Of a stretch of DNA of 64,000 nucleotides, positions 18,901 through 27,072 are shown piece after piece (position 1 is the first letter of the stretch; each line of letters starts with the position of its first letter). The notes under the pieces were generated by a model. That model saw nothing but the letters and a program-made list of their open reading frames with translations, ran no database searches and was not told the origin of the DNA. The position numbers were made by a program, and so were the translations under genes. This DNA is from Eilatimonas milleporae (GTDB lineage Bacteria > Pseudomonadota > Alphaproteobacteria > Sphingomonadales > Kordiimonadaceae), in contig NZ_REFR01000010.1 in assembly GCF_003688555.1 (NCBI RefSeq), forward strand, positions 310,001 through 374,000, read 5' to 3'.

Positions 18901-19062
18901 ACTCAAGGGGTGCGGGACCGCTTCGACGATCTGAAGGGTGAATGGATACAGGCCAAAGCCGCGCGCGACAACATTCTGTCAGGCGATCTGGCCGCGTTCA
19001 ATCGCCGCTACCGCGAAGACGGTCTGGATGCCGTTATCCTGAAAGACATCAACAATGACTGA
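15925..19062 (+). CDS. Secreted BNR/sortilin-type beta-propeller protein, first copy
   Basis: 1045-aa exported protein. Start ATG 15925 follows GGGAGGGAGATTAAGG and begins a Sec signal (MLKSRKMCLAVMAAACAAA ... AVADP). The body consists of repeated VPS10/BNR Asp-box elements (YKSTDGGKSWRRT, LWKSTDGGENWTRL, YRSDDFGETWKKL, FRSANGGENWDVI), which form one or two beta-propellers up to about residue 750. A C-terminal beta-sandwich and helical tail follow. Proteins of this type are often labelled glycosyl hydrolases, but catalytic sialidase residues are not evident, so a binding role is as likely. A paralogue follows after 28 bases, giving a two-gene operon. Confidence 0.85.
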   Translation: MLKSRKMCLAVMAAACAAAMMVPTGSEAVADPLPEALLQGLKYRNIGPFRGGRATAVAGVPSVTDTYYLGTVGGVWKTTDAGTSWKPISDDDMKTASVGAIAVAPSDPNVVVVGMGESPYRGVASSHGDGVYISTDAGRTFTHAGLEDTRQISTVIIHPENPDIIYVAAQGSSWAPTEDRGVYKSTDGGKSWRRTLFESTAAGAVDLTIDTRNPRILYASLWDHQRQPWEIRSGGPASGLWKSTDGGENWTRLSKGLPKLMGKIGVAASPARAGRVWAIVEAEEDPGLYRSDDFGETWKKLNDERKLYARSWYYMHIFADPQDGDTVYVQNSAFYKSIDGGRTFPVRITGTHGDFHDFWINPHNPAVVGVANDGGGAVSFNGGKTWSTQMNQATAQFYRVNADNDFFYRVYGGQQDNSTVALRSHGPDGGIGLEDFHSVGGCESAHVSFDPDNPVTVYAGCYLGQISRWEKATGTSRNVMVYPEIAFGIPAVDRKYRFNWNAPIHVSRHDASVVYHAGNHVFRSANGGENWDVISPDLTKNDPETLGPGGRPITNEVSENYGTIFALAESPRDAGLLWAGSDDGLVHVTRDGGGSWQNVTPRRAGDGLVNSIEISPHDDARVYVAFARYKYNDHTPLIFRTDNGGGRWRNIAAGLPEGAFVRVVREDPVREGLLYAGTELGMFVSFNDGADWQPLRNNLPVVPVTDIKVHGKDLVLSTQGRAFWVLDDVTPLRTLSGDTADTVTLFAPQPAYNVRYEGRGNSKQAKNPPRGAVLYYTLPENRDAEAAVTLDILDADGATVRSFKALDAGKKPKPGTRYKVPAESGLNRAVWDLKADPRPGIKGVWSFAWGNRDKMEGPTVLPGTYTARLSVGETVVEQPFEVRFDPRFDVAGNAWEAKATMMAEVDAMFVELTRSLIAVRDARTQVKGRLKRLEDGPLKEAGEALVKVLDDWQDSVVSKDRTFFQDVLNYPDRLVSHLAMLYGDMDGMIPPFTQGVRDRFDDLKGEWIQAKAARDNILSGDLAAFNRRYREDGLDAVILKDINND

Positions 19063-19090
19063 CAGACATCAATCGAAAGGACAGGCCACA

Positions 19091-22000
19091 ATGTATATGA
19101 CGGCAAAAACGGCCCTGAAGCCCGTCTTCGCGGCCATGGCCCTTGCCATGGGCGGACTGGTGGCGACTGCCGGCCTGTCGGTGCAGGTGCAGGCGGATAT
19201 GGACGCCGATCTGATGGCGGGCCTGAAGGCCCGCAGCATCGGCCCCGCGACCATGAGCGGCCGCATCGCCAGCGTCGATGCCCTGGTTGACGACCCCGAC
19301 ACGATTTTTGTCGGGGCCGCCACGGGCGGCGCGTGGAAATCGATGGATGGCGGTGTCACCTTCCAGCCGATTTTCGATGATCAGCCGGTGGCGTCCGTCG
19401 GGGCGATCCGGGTGAATCAGCAAAACCCCGATATCGTCTGGATCGGCACGGGCGAGGGCAATCCCCGCAATTCTACCTCCATCGGTGGCGGTGTGTTCAA
19501 ATCGCTGGACGGTGGCAAAAGCTGGGCACGCATGGGGCTTGAAACTTCCGAGCGTATTCACCGCATCGTCCTGCATCCGACGGATCCGGATACCGTCTGG
19601 GTTGGCGCCATGGGCCGTTTGTGGAGCGCGGGCGGCGAGCGCGGTGTCTATAAAACCACCGATGGCGGCCGGACATGGCGACAGGTTCTGGGCGGTAATG
19701 ACCGTACCGGTGTTGCCGATCTGGTGATCGACCCGTCCAACCCCAACAAACTCGTTGCCGCCCTGTGGGAATTCCAGCGCCGGCCCTACACCTTCAAGTC
19801 CGGCGGTGAGGGCAGCGGCCTGTTCCTGTCCGTTGACGGCGGCGATACCTGGAAACGCCTGACGGCCGCCGACGGCCTGCCGGAGGGTGATCTGGGTCGG
19901 ATCGGTGTCGGGTTCGCGGCCAGCGAACCGAACATTCTCTATGCCGTGGTCGAGGCGGAAAAAAGCGCCCTGATCAAATCCGTCGATGGCGGCCATAGCT
20001 GGACGACGATCAACAAAAGCCACGACGTCAACCCGCGCCCCTTTTACTATGCAGACATTCGTGTCGACCCTGGCAATCCCTTGCGCATCTATCAGCTCAG
20101 TTCACTGGCGCGGATTTCCGAGGACGGCGGCAAAAGCTTCCGCAACTGGATCACCTATGCCGATCTGCATCCCGACCACCATGCGTTATGGATCAACCCC
20201 AATAATCCCAAACATATGATCAACGGCAATGACGGCGGCATCGGCATCAGCTGGAATGCAGGCAAGACATGGCGCTATGCTTTCAACCTGCCGCTGGCCC
20301 AGTTTTATCATGTGTGGGTGGATGACGCGCAGCCCTACAATGTCTATGGCGGCCTGCAGGACAACGGCAGCTGGCAGGGACCCAGCGAGGTCTGGGAAAA
20401 TGGCGGCATCCGCAATCATCACTGGCAGGAAGTGGCCTTCGGTGACGGCTTTGACACGCGGCCTCTGCCCGGGGACACCACGCGCGGTTATGCCATGAGC
20501 CAGGAGGGCTTCGTCGTCCGCTGGGATATGAATACCGGCGGGCGGACCGTGATCCGCCCGGCAGCCCCGGATGCCGATACCGAGCTGCGCTTCAACTGGA
20601 ATGCCGCGATCGCCCAGGATCCGTTCGATGACAAAACCATCTACTTCGGCAGCCAGTTCGTCCACAAGTCCACCAATATGGGCGATGACTGGACCATTAT
20701 TTCGGCGGACCTGACCACCAACAATCCTGACCATCAGAAATATGACGAAGTGGGCGGCATCACACCCGATGTAACCGGGGCTGAAAACTTCAACAGCATT
20801 GTCGCCATTGTGCCCAGCCCCTTGCAGAAAGACCTGCTGTGGGTCGGCACCGACGATGGCCGTGTGCATCTGACCCGTGACGGCGGGGCCACATGGGAGG
20901 ACATCGGCCGTCGCCGGGCACGCGGCGTGCCTGAGGGCAGCTGGGTTCCCCATATCGAGCCGTCGCCCCATGATCCGTCCGTTGCCTTTGTGGTGTTCGA
21001 CAATCACCGACGCGGCGATATGTCACCCTATGCCTTCCGGGTGGAAAATTACGGTCGTCGCTGGGTACGCATCGCCGACGGCGATGCCGTGTCCGGCTAT
21101 GCCCTGTCCATCAAGCAGGACCCGGTGGATGCCAATCTGCTGTTCCTCGGTACCGAGTTCGGCTTGTGGGTATCGACCAATGCCGGTGGCGACTGGTTCA
21201 AGTGGACGGCCGGTATTCCGACGGCATCCGTCATGGATCTGGCCATTCAGGAACGGGAAACCGATCTTGTGGTCGCAACCCATGGCCGCGCGGCCTATGT
21301 GATTGACGATTACGCTGCCCTGCGCGGGCTGACCGAAACGGCGTTTGAAGACCGGCTCAGCCTTCTGGATACAACGCCCGGCATCCAGTATATCGTCAAA
21401 CAGACTGGCGGCGAACGCTTCCCCGGCGCCGGCGAGTTTCGCGGTGAGAACCCGGCGCGCGGCGCCTGGATCACCGTGATGGCCTCGGGCGATGACCTGC
21501 CGCACCCGGATGATGAGGCCGAGCGGGCGCGCAAAAATATGCGTGCCGCAAACACCCGTGGCGGTGACAATGGTGGTGCGAAGGAACCGCCGAAAGCCAA
21601 ACTTGTCATCACGGACGCCGATGGTGCCGTCATTCAGGAACGGGACGTCACCCTGCAACAGGGGATCAACCGGCTTGCCTGGAACATGAACCATGATCGC
21701 CTGCTCAAACTGGCGGACGCCAAGGGCGAGGCTCCGTGGGGTCCGCCGGTCCTGCCGGGCGATTACGGCTTTACCCTGACACTGGGCGACGACAGTGTCG
21801 AGGGGACCCTGACGGTCCAGGCGGACCCGCGCATCCGGACCGACATGGCCGCTCTGGAAACTCGGTTAACCGCACAGAAGCAGACAGTTGCTCTGCGTGA
21901 GAGCCTGGTCAAGGCGGTCAATCGTATCCTGCAGGCTTACGGCGATTTGAAGGTGCTGTCGGATCTGGCCGGCGACGCGGCCGGCAGGGCGGAGGACGAC

Positions 22001-22351
22001 GAGGCGAAAAAGCCCTACACAGACTTTGCCAAGAAAATCGGCGAGGTCAGGGACAGCCTCAAAACTCTGGAAAAGAAACTGCGCACACCGCCGAAAACCG
22101 TCGGCATTATCCGCGACACCAGTGTGGAAACCGCCGTCGGTCTCGCCGGATGGTTCACTGGCATGGCCCAGGGGGCACCCAATGCCGCCAATATGGCTTA
22201 TGTGGAGCACGCGCGGGTGAAACTGTCCCGTATCCTGCCGGAGGTAAACGCGGCCTTCACCGATACGGTTTTGCCCCTGAGGCAGGAGGCCGCCGACCTC
22301 GGTCTTGGCTTGCTCAGCGACACTGGCGCTGTCGAGATGCCTCAGAACTGA
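19091..22351 (+). CDS. Secreted BNR/sortilin-type beta-propeller protein, second copy
   Basis: 1086-aa paralogue of the preceding gene with the same plan: Sec signal (MYMTAKTALKPVFAAMALAM ... VQADM), the opening LKARSIGPATMSGRIASV (compare LKYRNIGPFRGGRATAV in copy one), Asp-box repeats (FKSLDGGKSWARM, YKTTDGGRTWRQVL, FLSVDGGDTWKRL, LTRDGGATWEDI), and a helical C-terminal region with coiled-coil character (LAGDAAGRAEDDEAKKPY). Start ATG 19091 follows GAAAGGACAGGCC. Its size and proximity suggest the two products work together, perhaps as a heteromer; this is inference. A terminator follows. Confidence 0.85.
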   Translation: MYMTAKTALKPVFAAMALAMGGLVATAGLSVQVQADMDADLMAGLKARSIGPATMSGRIASVDALVDDPDTIFVGAATGGAWKSMDGGVTFQPIFDDQPVASVGAIRVNQQNPDIVWIGTGEGNPRNSTSIGGGVFKSLDGGKSWARMGLETSERIHRIVLHPTDPDTVWVGAMGRLWSAGGERGVYKTTDGGRTWRQVLGGNDRTGVADLVIDPSNPNKLVAALWEFQRRPYTFKSGGEGSGLFLSVDGGDTWKRLTAADGLPEGDLGRIGVGFAASEPNILYAVVEAEKSALIKSVDGGHSWTTINKSHDVNPRPFYYADIRVDPGNPLRIYQLSSLARISEDGGKSFRNWITYADLHPDHHALWINPNNPKHMINGNDGGIGISWNAGKTWRYAFNLPLAQFYHVWVDDAQPYNVYGGLQDNGSWQGPSEVWENGGIRNHHWQEVAFGDGFDTRPLPGDTTRGYAMSQEGFVVRWDMNTGGRTVIRPAAPDADTELRFNWNAAIAQDPFDDKTIYFGSQFVHKSTNMGDDWTIISADLTTNNPDHQKYDEVGGITPDVTGAENFNSIVAIVPSPLQKDLLWVGTDDGRVHLTRDGGATWEDIGRRRARGVPEGSWVPHIEPSPHDPSVAFVVFDNHRRGDMSPYAFRVENYGRRWVRIADGDAVSGYALSIKQDPVDANLLFLGTEFGLWVSTNAGGDWFKWTAGIPTASVMDLAIQERETDLVVATHGRAAYVIDDYAALRGLTETAFEDRLSLLDTTPGIQYIVKQTGGERFPGAGEFRGENPARGAWITVMASGDDLPHPDDEAERARKNMRAANTRGGDNGGAKEPPKAKLVITDADGAVIQERDVTLQQGINRLAWNMNHDRLLKLADAKGEAPWGPPVLPGDYGFTLTLGDDSVEGTLTVQADPRIRTDMAALETRLTAQKQTVALRESLVKAVNRILQAYGDLKVLSDLAGDAAGRAEDDEAKKPYTDFAKKIGEVRDSLKTLEKKLRTPPKTVGIIRDTSVETAVGLAGWFTGMAQGAPNAANMAYVEHARVKLSRILPEVNAAFTDTVLPLRQEAADLGLGLLSDTGAVEMPQN

Positions 22352-22379
22352 CGAGGCAGGTCTGGTCAGAACAATGATC

Positions 22380-22410
22380 AAAGGGGCGGGTTCCACCCGC
22401 CCCTTTTCTT
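22380..22410 (+). terminator. Intrinsic terminator of propeller operon
   Basis: Perfect 10-bp stem AAGGGGCGGG/CCCGCCCCTT with loop TTCCA, followed by TTCTT. Confidence 0.85.
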
Positions 22411-22455
22411 AAAATTTAAAGGCCCTCGGAAAAACAAACCCGCTTTTCAATCCTG

Positions 22456-22887
22456 TTATTTATTCTTCATTTTTTCCAGGACCATTTCGATAAACCTTTC
22501 CTTGCCAAAGCTGACACACTGCCACGTCATCATCGAGTAGACCTCTTCGGCACTTTTCGCCTTTCCTGCAAGTAATAGATTTATTGCATCCTTGAAAGCG
22601 TTTCCAATGACAGCCCCGCTGTTCGTGTTTAAACTGTCCTCCCAGACTTCCATGGCCTCCGGAGGCAAAACCTTTGGCAGGTTTGTAAGAGTATCTTTGG
22701 CGAATTCCTTCGAATCTCCATGCATAATAACCAACAGCTCTTTCATGGTCAGTGACAGTATAAAATTTGCTGATTCTTTTCCGATGCTGCCATAGCCTTG
22801 GCAGTAGGTGTCCTGGGCCGTCGCATTCGGGCCGATGGTCAGGCCGGTGGCCAGGATGGATGCAGCGAGGAGACGGGATACGGACAT
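22456..22887 (-). CDS. Small secreted protein with two conserved Cys, copy A
   Basis: 143-aa protein of unknown function. It has a Sec signal (MSVSRLLAASILATGLTIG..ATAQD) and a mature helical domain that opens CQGYGSIG and contains a second Cys in TWQCVSFGKERF; the pair could form a disulfide. It is clearly related to the neighbouring minus-strand protein at 23050-23559 (shared C-x2-YG-x-IG, a helical middle, and QC near the C terminus). Start ATG 22887 opens the signal peptide; upstream in-frame codons are Arg-rich and unlikely. I do not recognise the family. Confidence 0.65.
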   Translation of the reverse strand: MSVSRLLAASILATGLTIGPNATAQDTYCQGYGSIGKESANFILSLTMKELLVIMHGDSKEFAKDTLTNLPKVLPPEAMEVWEDSLNTNSGAVIGNAFKDAINLLLAGKAKSAEEVYSMMTWQCVSFGKERFIEMVLEKMKNK

Positions 22888-23049
22888 ATGACGGGACCTC
22901 TTCTGTTGAAAATGACCGGGTGGGCGGCGCCTCAAAATACCGGCTGTTGAGGCTTATTCCAATGACCGGGAGCCGGGTTGGCACTCAGTCGACTGAGTTC
23001 ACGCGCTATACCCGTTTGTTAAGTCCGGACAGTACGCACAGCCGCTGAT

Positions 23050-23559
23050 TTACGGCCGGCTGTTCTGCTGTTCCGTGATCTGCTTTTCAATTTCGCGGCG
23101 GGCGGTGCGCATATCCTCCAGCAATTTGGCGGACCCGACCGTATTGCACTGTTGTATCATCACCGTGCGCAACTGGTCCGCCGACGTGGCCCGGCCCTGC
23201 ATCAGCAGGCCCATGGCCGCGTCGCCGCCGAACTGGCCGAACAGTCCGCCGGCGTCCGGGCCGGCCTGACGCAGGGCATCGGCATAGGGACCCGCCAGCA
23301 CCTGCTGCATGTTGGCGGAGAAAATCTCCATCTGCTGGGGCGAGGCCCCCGACGCCATGTTGACGATCTGTTGCAGGCTCATCGGCAGCATGAAATCCGC
23401 CACGGCGAAACCGATGGCGCCGTATGCCTCGCACAGCATGTCTGCCTGACCGGTGTCGGACGCTGGCAGGGCAGGGGGTCTGGCAAAGATGGCCATAAGG
23501 CCAAGGACAAGGCCGAAGGCGGCCGTCGGGCGCGGTGTCCGGTTGCGGGATGCTGTCAT
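23050..23559 (-). CDS. Small secreted protein with two conserved Cys, copy B
   Basis: 169-aa paralogue of the gene at 22456-22887. Signal segment RPTAAFGLVLGLMAIFA; the mature part opens with LCEAYGAIGFAVADFMLPMSLQQIV and has a second Cys in MIQQCNTVGSAKLLEDM. The middle is Gly/Ala/Met-rich and helical. The start ATG (23559) overlaps the stop of the acetyltransferase gene in an ATGA junction, so the two are translationally coupled. Function unknown. The pairing of the two Cys residues and export suggest a small folded periplasmic or secreted domain. Confidence 0.65.
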   Translation of the reverse strand: MTASRNRTPRPTAAFGLVLGLMAIFARPPALPASDTGQADMLCEAYGAIGFAVADFMLPMSLQQIVNMASGASPQQMEIFSANMQQVLAGPYADALRQAGPDAGGLFGQFGGDAAMGLLMQGRATSADQLRTVMIQQCNTVGSAKLLEDMRTARREIEKQITEQQNSRP

Positions 23560-24131
23560 GTCTCTGCTCCGGTAAGGGGGTGTTTTATGGCACTATCCTG
23601 CCACGATGCGCCTTGCCGCCGGATGAATGTCTGCTTCATCATGTCCGGGCCCCACAGGGTGTCGGGCGTTTCATGGGTCAGACGGAAACCGGCGCTTTCA
23701 TAAAGGCGCCGTGCCGCTTTCAGACCGGGGAAGGTATAAAGGCGGCAGTCATGGCCCTTTTCATCGCAGAAGGCCGCTGCGGCTGCAACCATCCGGCGGC
23801 CCAGTCCGGTTCCCCGGCATCGTTCCCCCATGATGAACCATCTGAGAAACGCGGTCTCCGGCCTGTCCGGTGTCGGGTCTTCGGGTCCCCGGCGGTCGAT
23901 AAACAGGCTGCCGTGCGGGGCGCCGTCTCTGTCCCGCACCAGCCAGGCCCCATCCTGTCCGGGGGTGAAGCGGCGGGCAAAATCATCCAGGCCGCGCCGG
24001 ACACTTTTCTCAAAAACACGGCCAAGCCCCCATAACGGGCCATAATAAGCCATGTGCAGGGCGACAATGGGGGCCACATCGCCGGGGTGGAAATCATCGG
24101 CGATGTGGAAGGTTCTGTCTGTGGGCGTCAT
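23556..24131 (-). CDS. GNAT family N-acetyltransferase
   Basis: 191-aa acetyl-CoA-dependent acetyltransferase fold. The central strand LRWFIMGERCRGTGLGRRMVAAAAAFC contains the acetyl-CoA pyrophosphate loop (R-x-x-GxG-x-R, here RCRGTGLGR), and the C-terminal YTFPGLKAARRLYESAGFRLTHE is the typical final helix-strand of GNAT proteins. The acceptor substrate cannot be told. It is the first gene of a minus-strand pair, coupled through a 4-base overlap to the secreted copy-B protein, an association without an obvious functional reason. Confidence 0.85.
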   Translation of the reverse strand: MTPTDRTFHIADDFHPGDVAPIVALHMAYYGPLWGLGRVFEKSVRRGLDDFARRFTPGQDGAWLVRDRDGAPHGSLFIDRRGPEDPTPDRPETAFLRWFIMGERCRGTGLGRRMVAAAAAFCDEKGHDCRLYTFPGLKAARRLYESAGFRLTHETPDTLWGPDMMKQTFIRRQGASWQDSAIKHPLTGAET

Positions 24132-24183
24132 GGCGGGCGGGTCTTTGCTCCGTTATGCCCGCCTCGTACGCTTGTGGCGCGGT

Positions 24184-25287
24184 TTACTCCGCCGCGGCGG
24201 TCTTGCCCAGTTCGATGGTCTCATCCACATGGACTTTACGCTTGGCCTCGTCACGGCGGGCGTCATGTTCCGCGGCCACTTTCATATCATTATCCTGCAT
24301 CGCGTCGATGTCCACATTGGCAAAGCCAAGAATGCCCATCTGTTCGTACCCGTGCCTGATTTTATCGCCCCACAGGCCGATATCCTTGACGATGGGAACG
24401 ATCCGGCTGAACAGGGCGGTGCGGAAAATCTTCATCGTGTGGCTGTTGTGGAGATGTTCGGCGCATGCCTTGACGTCCAGGCCCAGATTGTCCCAGACCT
24501 CCGTCGCCTGAAACCGGTCGCGCATGTGATAGCAGGCCTCGACCAGGAATTCCTCGCGCTCGTCCCGCTCGGCCTGGGTCAGTTGGGGATAATACTCCCG
24601 CAGGGCCAGCCGGCCAAAGGCCACATGACGGGCTTCATCCTGCATGACATAGGCATTGACGGCGGACGCCAGCGGATTCTGTGCATTGTCGCGGATGGAT
24701 GCAAAGGCGGCCAGCGCCAGCCCCTCGATCACCACCTGCATGCCCAGATAGGTCATGTCCCAGCGGCTGTCCCGCATCACCTGATCCAGAAGCGTCTTCA
24801 GCGGCCCGGTGATGGGGTAGGCGGTGCCGATCTTTTCCAGCAGTTTTTTATAGGTTTCCACATGGCGGGCTTCATCCATCACCTGGGTCGATGCGTAGAA
24901 TTTCGCCTCCGTATCCGGCACATTGGTGACGATCTTGGCGGAGCACAGCAGGGCGCCCTGCTCACCGTGCAGAAACTGCGATACCGACCAGGCCTGCTGG
25001 TGATGGCGCAGTACACCCTGTTCCTTCGGCGACATTTTCATAAAGAAATCGGCGCCGTAAAGCGGGAAAAACTCAATCGGCATGCCCTGAGGGTTGTCGG
25101 GGTCGAGATCGACGGACCAGTCGATGCGGGACTCGGTGTCCCACTGCATGGTCTTTCCCTTGTTGTACAGATTGAGCAGGTCCTTGCGGTCGTCGCTGTA
25201 ATGCCAGTCGAACAGCGCGTCGTAATCCTGCGGGACATCCCACTGGGCGCCGTCCAGGGCCCGTGCATAGATGGGGTCCAATGCCAT
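24184..25287 (-). CDS. Ferritin-like diiron protein (oxygenase-like)
   Basis: 367-aa helical protein with a carboxylate-bridged diiron signature: two DEARH motifs (QVMDEARHVETYKK and MQDEARHVAFGRL), each preceded by a helix carrying Glu (FLHGEQGALLCSA and QVVIEGLALAAFA), i.e. two E...ExxH half-sites as in ribonucleotide reductase R2-like and AurF-like oxidases. It is generally labelled ferritin-like; the substrate is unknown. Start ATG 25287 (MALDPIYARAL) follows an excellent GGGAGGAAAGGGAGAG site. A small inverted repeat sits just upstream. The long plus-strand open frame over the same bases is a shadow. Confidence 0.82.
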   Translation of the reverse strand: MALDPIYARALDGAQWDVPQDYDALFDWHYSDDRKDLLNLYNKGKTMQWDTESRIDWSVDLDPDNPQGMPIEFFPLYGADFFMKMSPKEQGVLRHHQQAWSVSQFLHGEQGALLCSAKIVTNVPDTEAKFYASTQVMDEARHVETYKKLLEKIGTAYPITGPLKTLLDQVMRDSRWDMTYLGMQVVIEGLALAAFASIRDNAQNPLASAVNAYVMQDEARHVAFGRLALREYYPQLTQAERDEREEFLVEACYHMRDRFQATEVWDNLGLDVKACAEHLHNSHTMKIFRTALFSRIVPIVKDIGLWGDKIRHGYEQMGILGFANVDIDAMQDNDMKVAAEHDARRDEAKRKVHVDETIELGKTAAAE

Positions 25288-25322
25288 GGTTCTCTCTCCC
25301 TTTCCTCCCGAACACAGCAATC

Positions 25323-25338
25323 TAGACTCCGCAGTCTA
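25323..25338. promoter_or_regulatory. Inverted repeat upstream of diiron protein gene
   Basis: TAGACT-CCGC-AGTCTA, perfect 6-bp arms, 36 bases upstream of the start codon. It could be a repressor or activator site; no regulator gene is adjacent. Confidence 0.4.
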
Positions 25339-25347
25339 ATAAATATC

Positions 25348-25384
25348 GGGGCGTCTTGCAAACCTCTTGGTTGCAAGACGCCCC
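25348..25384 (-). terminator. Terminator of amtB, minus strand
   Basis: Perfect 14-bp stem (GGGGCGTCTTGCAA/TTGCAAGACGCCCC) with a 9-base loop, followed on the minus strand by GATATTTATT. It lies 58 bases after the amtB stop. Confidence 0.85.
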
Positions 25385-25441
25385 GGGCTGAACCCCATGA
25401 GGGAGGGAGGCGGGCGCCCGCGCCCGCAGGGAGGGTGGGGT

Positions 25442-26785
25442 TCAGTAACGCAGTTTTTGTGATCCGCTGCCAAATTCCGGATAGGCCTCAAGCCCCAGTT
25501 CGGCTAGGTCCGCGCCCGAGGCCTCGTCTTCCTGATGCAGCCGGATGCCGACAGTCATCTTCAGGATCAGCCATGTGACAGCGCTGGTCACTCCGACAAA
25601 AGCCCCGACAGCGGCAACACCTGCCAGTTGTATCGTGAAAGACGCATCGTCATTGGTCAGCGGCACCGCCAGGGTGCCCCAGATGCCGCACAGCAGATGC
25701 ACCGGGATGGCACCGACGACGTCGTCGATTTTCAGCCGGTCCAGAAGCGGCACCGTCAGCACCACGATCACACCGCCGACGGCCCCGATCAGCATGGCGA
25801 TGATCGGGGCGGGCGTATCCGGCCCGGCCGTGATGGAAACGAGGCCGGCGAGCGCTCCGTTGCACACCATGGACAGGTCCGTTTTCCTGTAGATCAGCTT
25901 GGTCGCTGCCATGGCCGCGATCACCCCGCCGCTGGCCGCCATGTTGGTATTGACGAAAATATTGGAAACCGCCACGGCATCCCCGGCACTGGCAAAGGCC
26001 AGCTGCGAGGCCCCGTTGAAGCCAAACCACCCGACCCACAGAATAAAGGTGCCAAGCGTTGCCATCGGCAGGTTGGAGCCCGGCATGGGCCGTATCTGGC
26101 CGGCCGGTGTGTAGCGTCCGCGCCTAGGCCCCAGGATCAGCGCACCTGTCAGGGCCGCCCAGCCACCGGCCGCATGCACCACGGTCGACCCGGCGAAATC
26201 GGCGAACCCCATACCGGCCAGCCACCCGCCGCCCCAGTGCCAGGCCCCTTCGACCGGATAGATCAGGCCCGCCAGCACCGCGACGAAGACCAGAAACGGA
26301 AACAGGCGGACGCGTTCGGCCACCGTGCCGGACACGATCGATGCCGTTGTCGCAACAAAAACCATCTGAAAGAAAAAGTCCGAACCGGCCGCATAGGGCG
26401 CGGCGCTGAAATCCGGTGTATCGTTGAGAACGGCGCTGTCATCGCCGCCCCAAAGGCTTGGCAGACCTACGAGGCCGGCGCCGAAACCTTCGCCCACACC
26501 GCTATACATCAAGTTATATCCGATTATTAAAAACATGATGCAAGATAATGAATATAAAGAAATATTTTTAAGGCAAATATCGGCCACATTTTTCACGCGC
26601 ACAAGGCCGGCTTCCAGCATGGTGAAGCCGGCTGCCATCCACATGACCAGAAAACCGCCCATCAGAAAAAGCAGGGTGCTGAGCAGATATCCTGTTTCCG
26701 CCGACACGCCAGCATCCGCCCAGGCGGCGGGTCCCGTGCCGAGAACCGCGGCAGTAACAAGAACAAGGCGTTTCGTGGCAGCCAT
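25442..26785 (-). CDS. amtB: Ammonium transporter
   Basis: 447-aa ammonium channel of the Amt/Rh family: signal peptide (ATKRLVLVTAAVLGTGPAAWADAG) and 11 predicted membrane helices. Visible landmarks are the NH4-recruiting Trp/Phe region, the twin pore His residues in STVVHAAGGWAALTG and PVHLLCGIWGTLAV, and GGWLAGMGFADFAGS. The C-terminal tail (HQEDEASGADLAELGLEAYPEF) is the PII-binding helix. Start ATG 26785 lies six bases after AAGGGGG; the earlier ATG 26791 abuts that site. No glnK is adjacent. A sigma-54 promoter upstream implies NtrC control under nitrogen limitation. Bases 26515-26590 are unusually AT-rich within the gene. Confidence 0.94.
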   Translation of the reverse strand: MAATKRLVLVTAAVLGTGPAAWADAGVSAETGYLLSTLLFLMGGFLVMWMAAGFTMLEAGLVRVKNVADICLKNISLYSLSCIMFLIIGYNLMYSGVGEGFGAGLVGLPSLWGGDDSAVLNDTPDFSAAPYAAGSDFFFQMVFVATTASIVSGTVAERVRLFPFLVFVAVLAGLIYPVEGAWHWGGGWLAGMGFADFAGSTVVHAAGGWAALTGALILGPRRGRYTPAGQIRPMPGSNLPMATLGTFILWVGWFGFNGASQLAFASAGDAVAVSNIFVNTNMAASGGVIAAMAATKLIYRKTDLSMVCNGALAGLVSITAGPDTPAPIIAMLIGAVGGVIVVLTVPLLDRLKIDDVVGAIPVHLLCGIWGTLAVPLTNDDASFTIQLAGVAAVGAFVGVTSAVTWLILKMTVGIRLHQEDEASGADLAELGLEAYPEFGSGSQKLRY

Positions 26786-26829
26786 CTGCATCCCCCTTCA
26801 TCGCATGAAACACGCGTGACGGCCGGTAT

Positions 26830-26847
26830 TGCAGCCGGCGTGCCAAT
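26830..26847 (-). promoter_or_regulatory. Sigma-54 promoter of amtB
   Basis: On the minus strand TTGGCACG-CCGG-CTGCA matches the RpoN consensus TTGGCACG-N4-TTGCA at all but one base, with GG-N10-GC spacing exact. The predicted start of transcription would lie about 25-30 bases before the amtB start codon. Confidence 0.8.
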
Positions 26848-27072
26848 ATCATTAATTTCCTAAATCATTATAAAAAAAGAACTATTGTTATCCACCGGAC
26901 CGGCGGAGTGTTCATATTTTGTGCGGTGCACATTTTTTGGGCATGTGGGGCGGGGTGAGTGCCGGCTCAGGACGGGGCTACCCCGAAAGGCCGTTCGATA
27001 TGACGCTGGTCCGCCCTATATGATAGCGCGCACAGGTATGACGGCAGAGACCGGGACACAGAGACTGGGGCA

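Noticed and set aside
16441-18906. 821-codon minus-strand open frame
   Set aside because: Shadow of the first propeller gene; gyrA and argC show the same pattern of long antisense frames.
24052-25578. 508-codon plus-strand open frame
   Set aside because: It runs antisense to the diiron protein gene, which has a strong ribosome site and two DEARH motifs. The plus-strand translation shows no family features.
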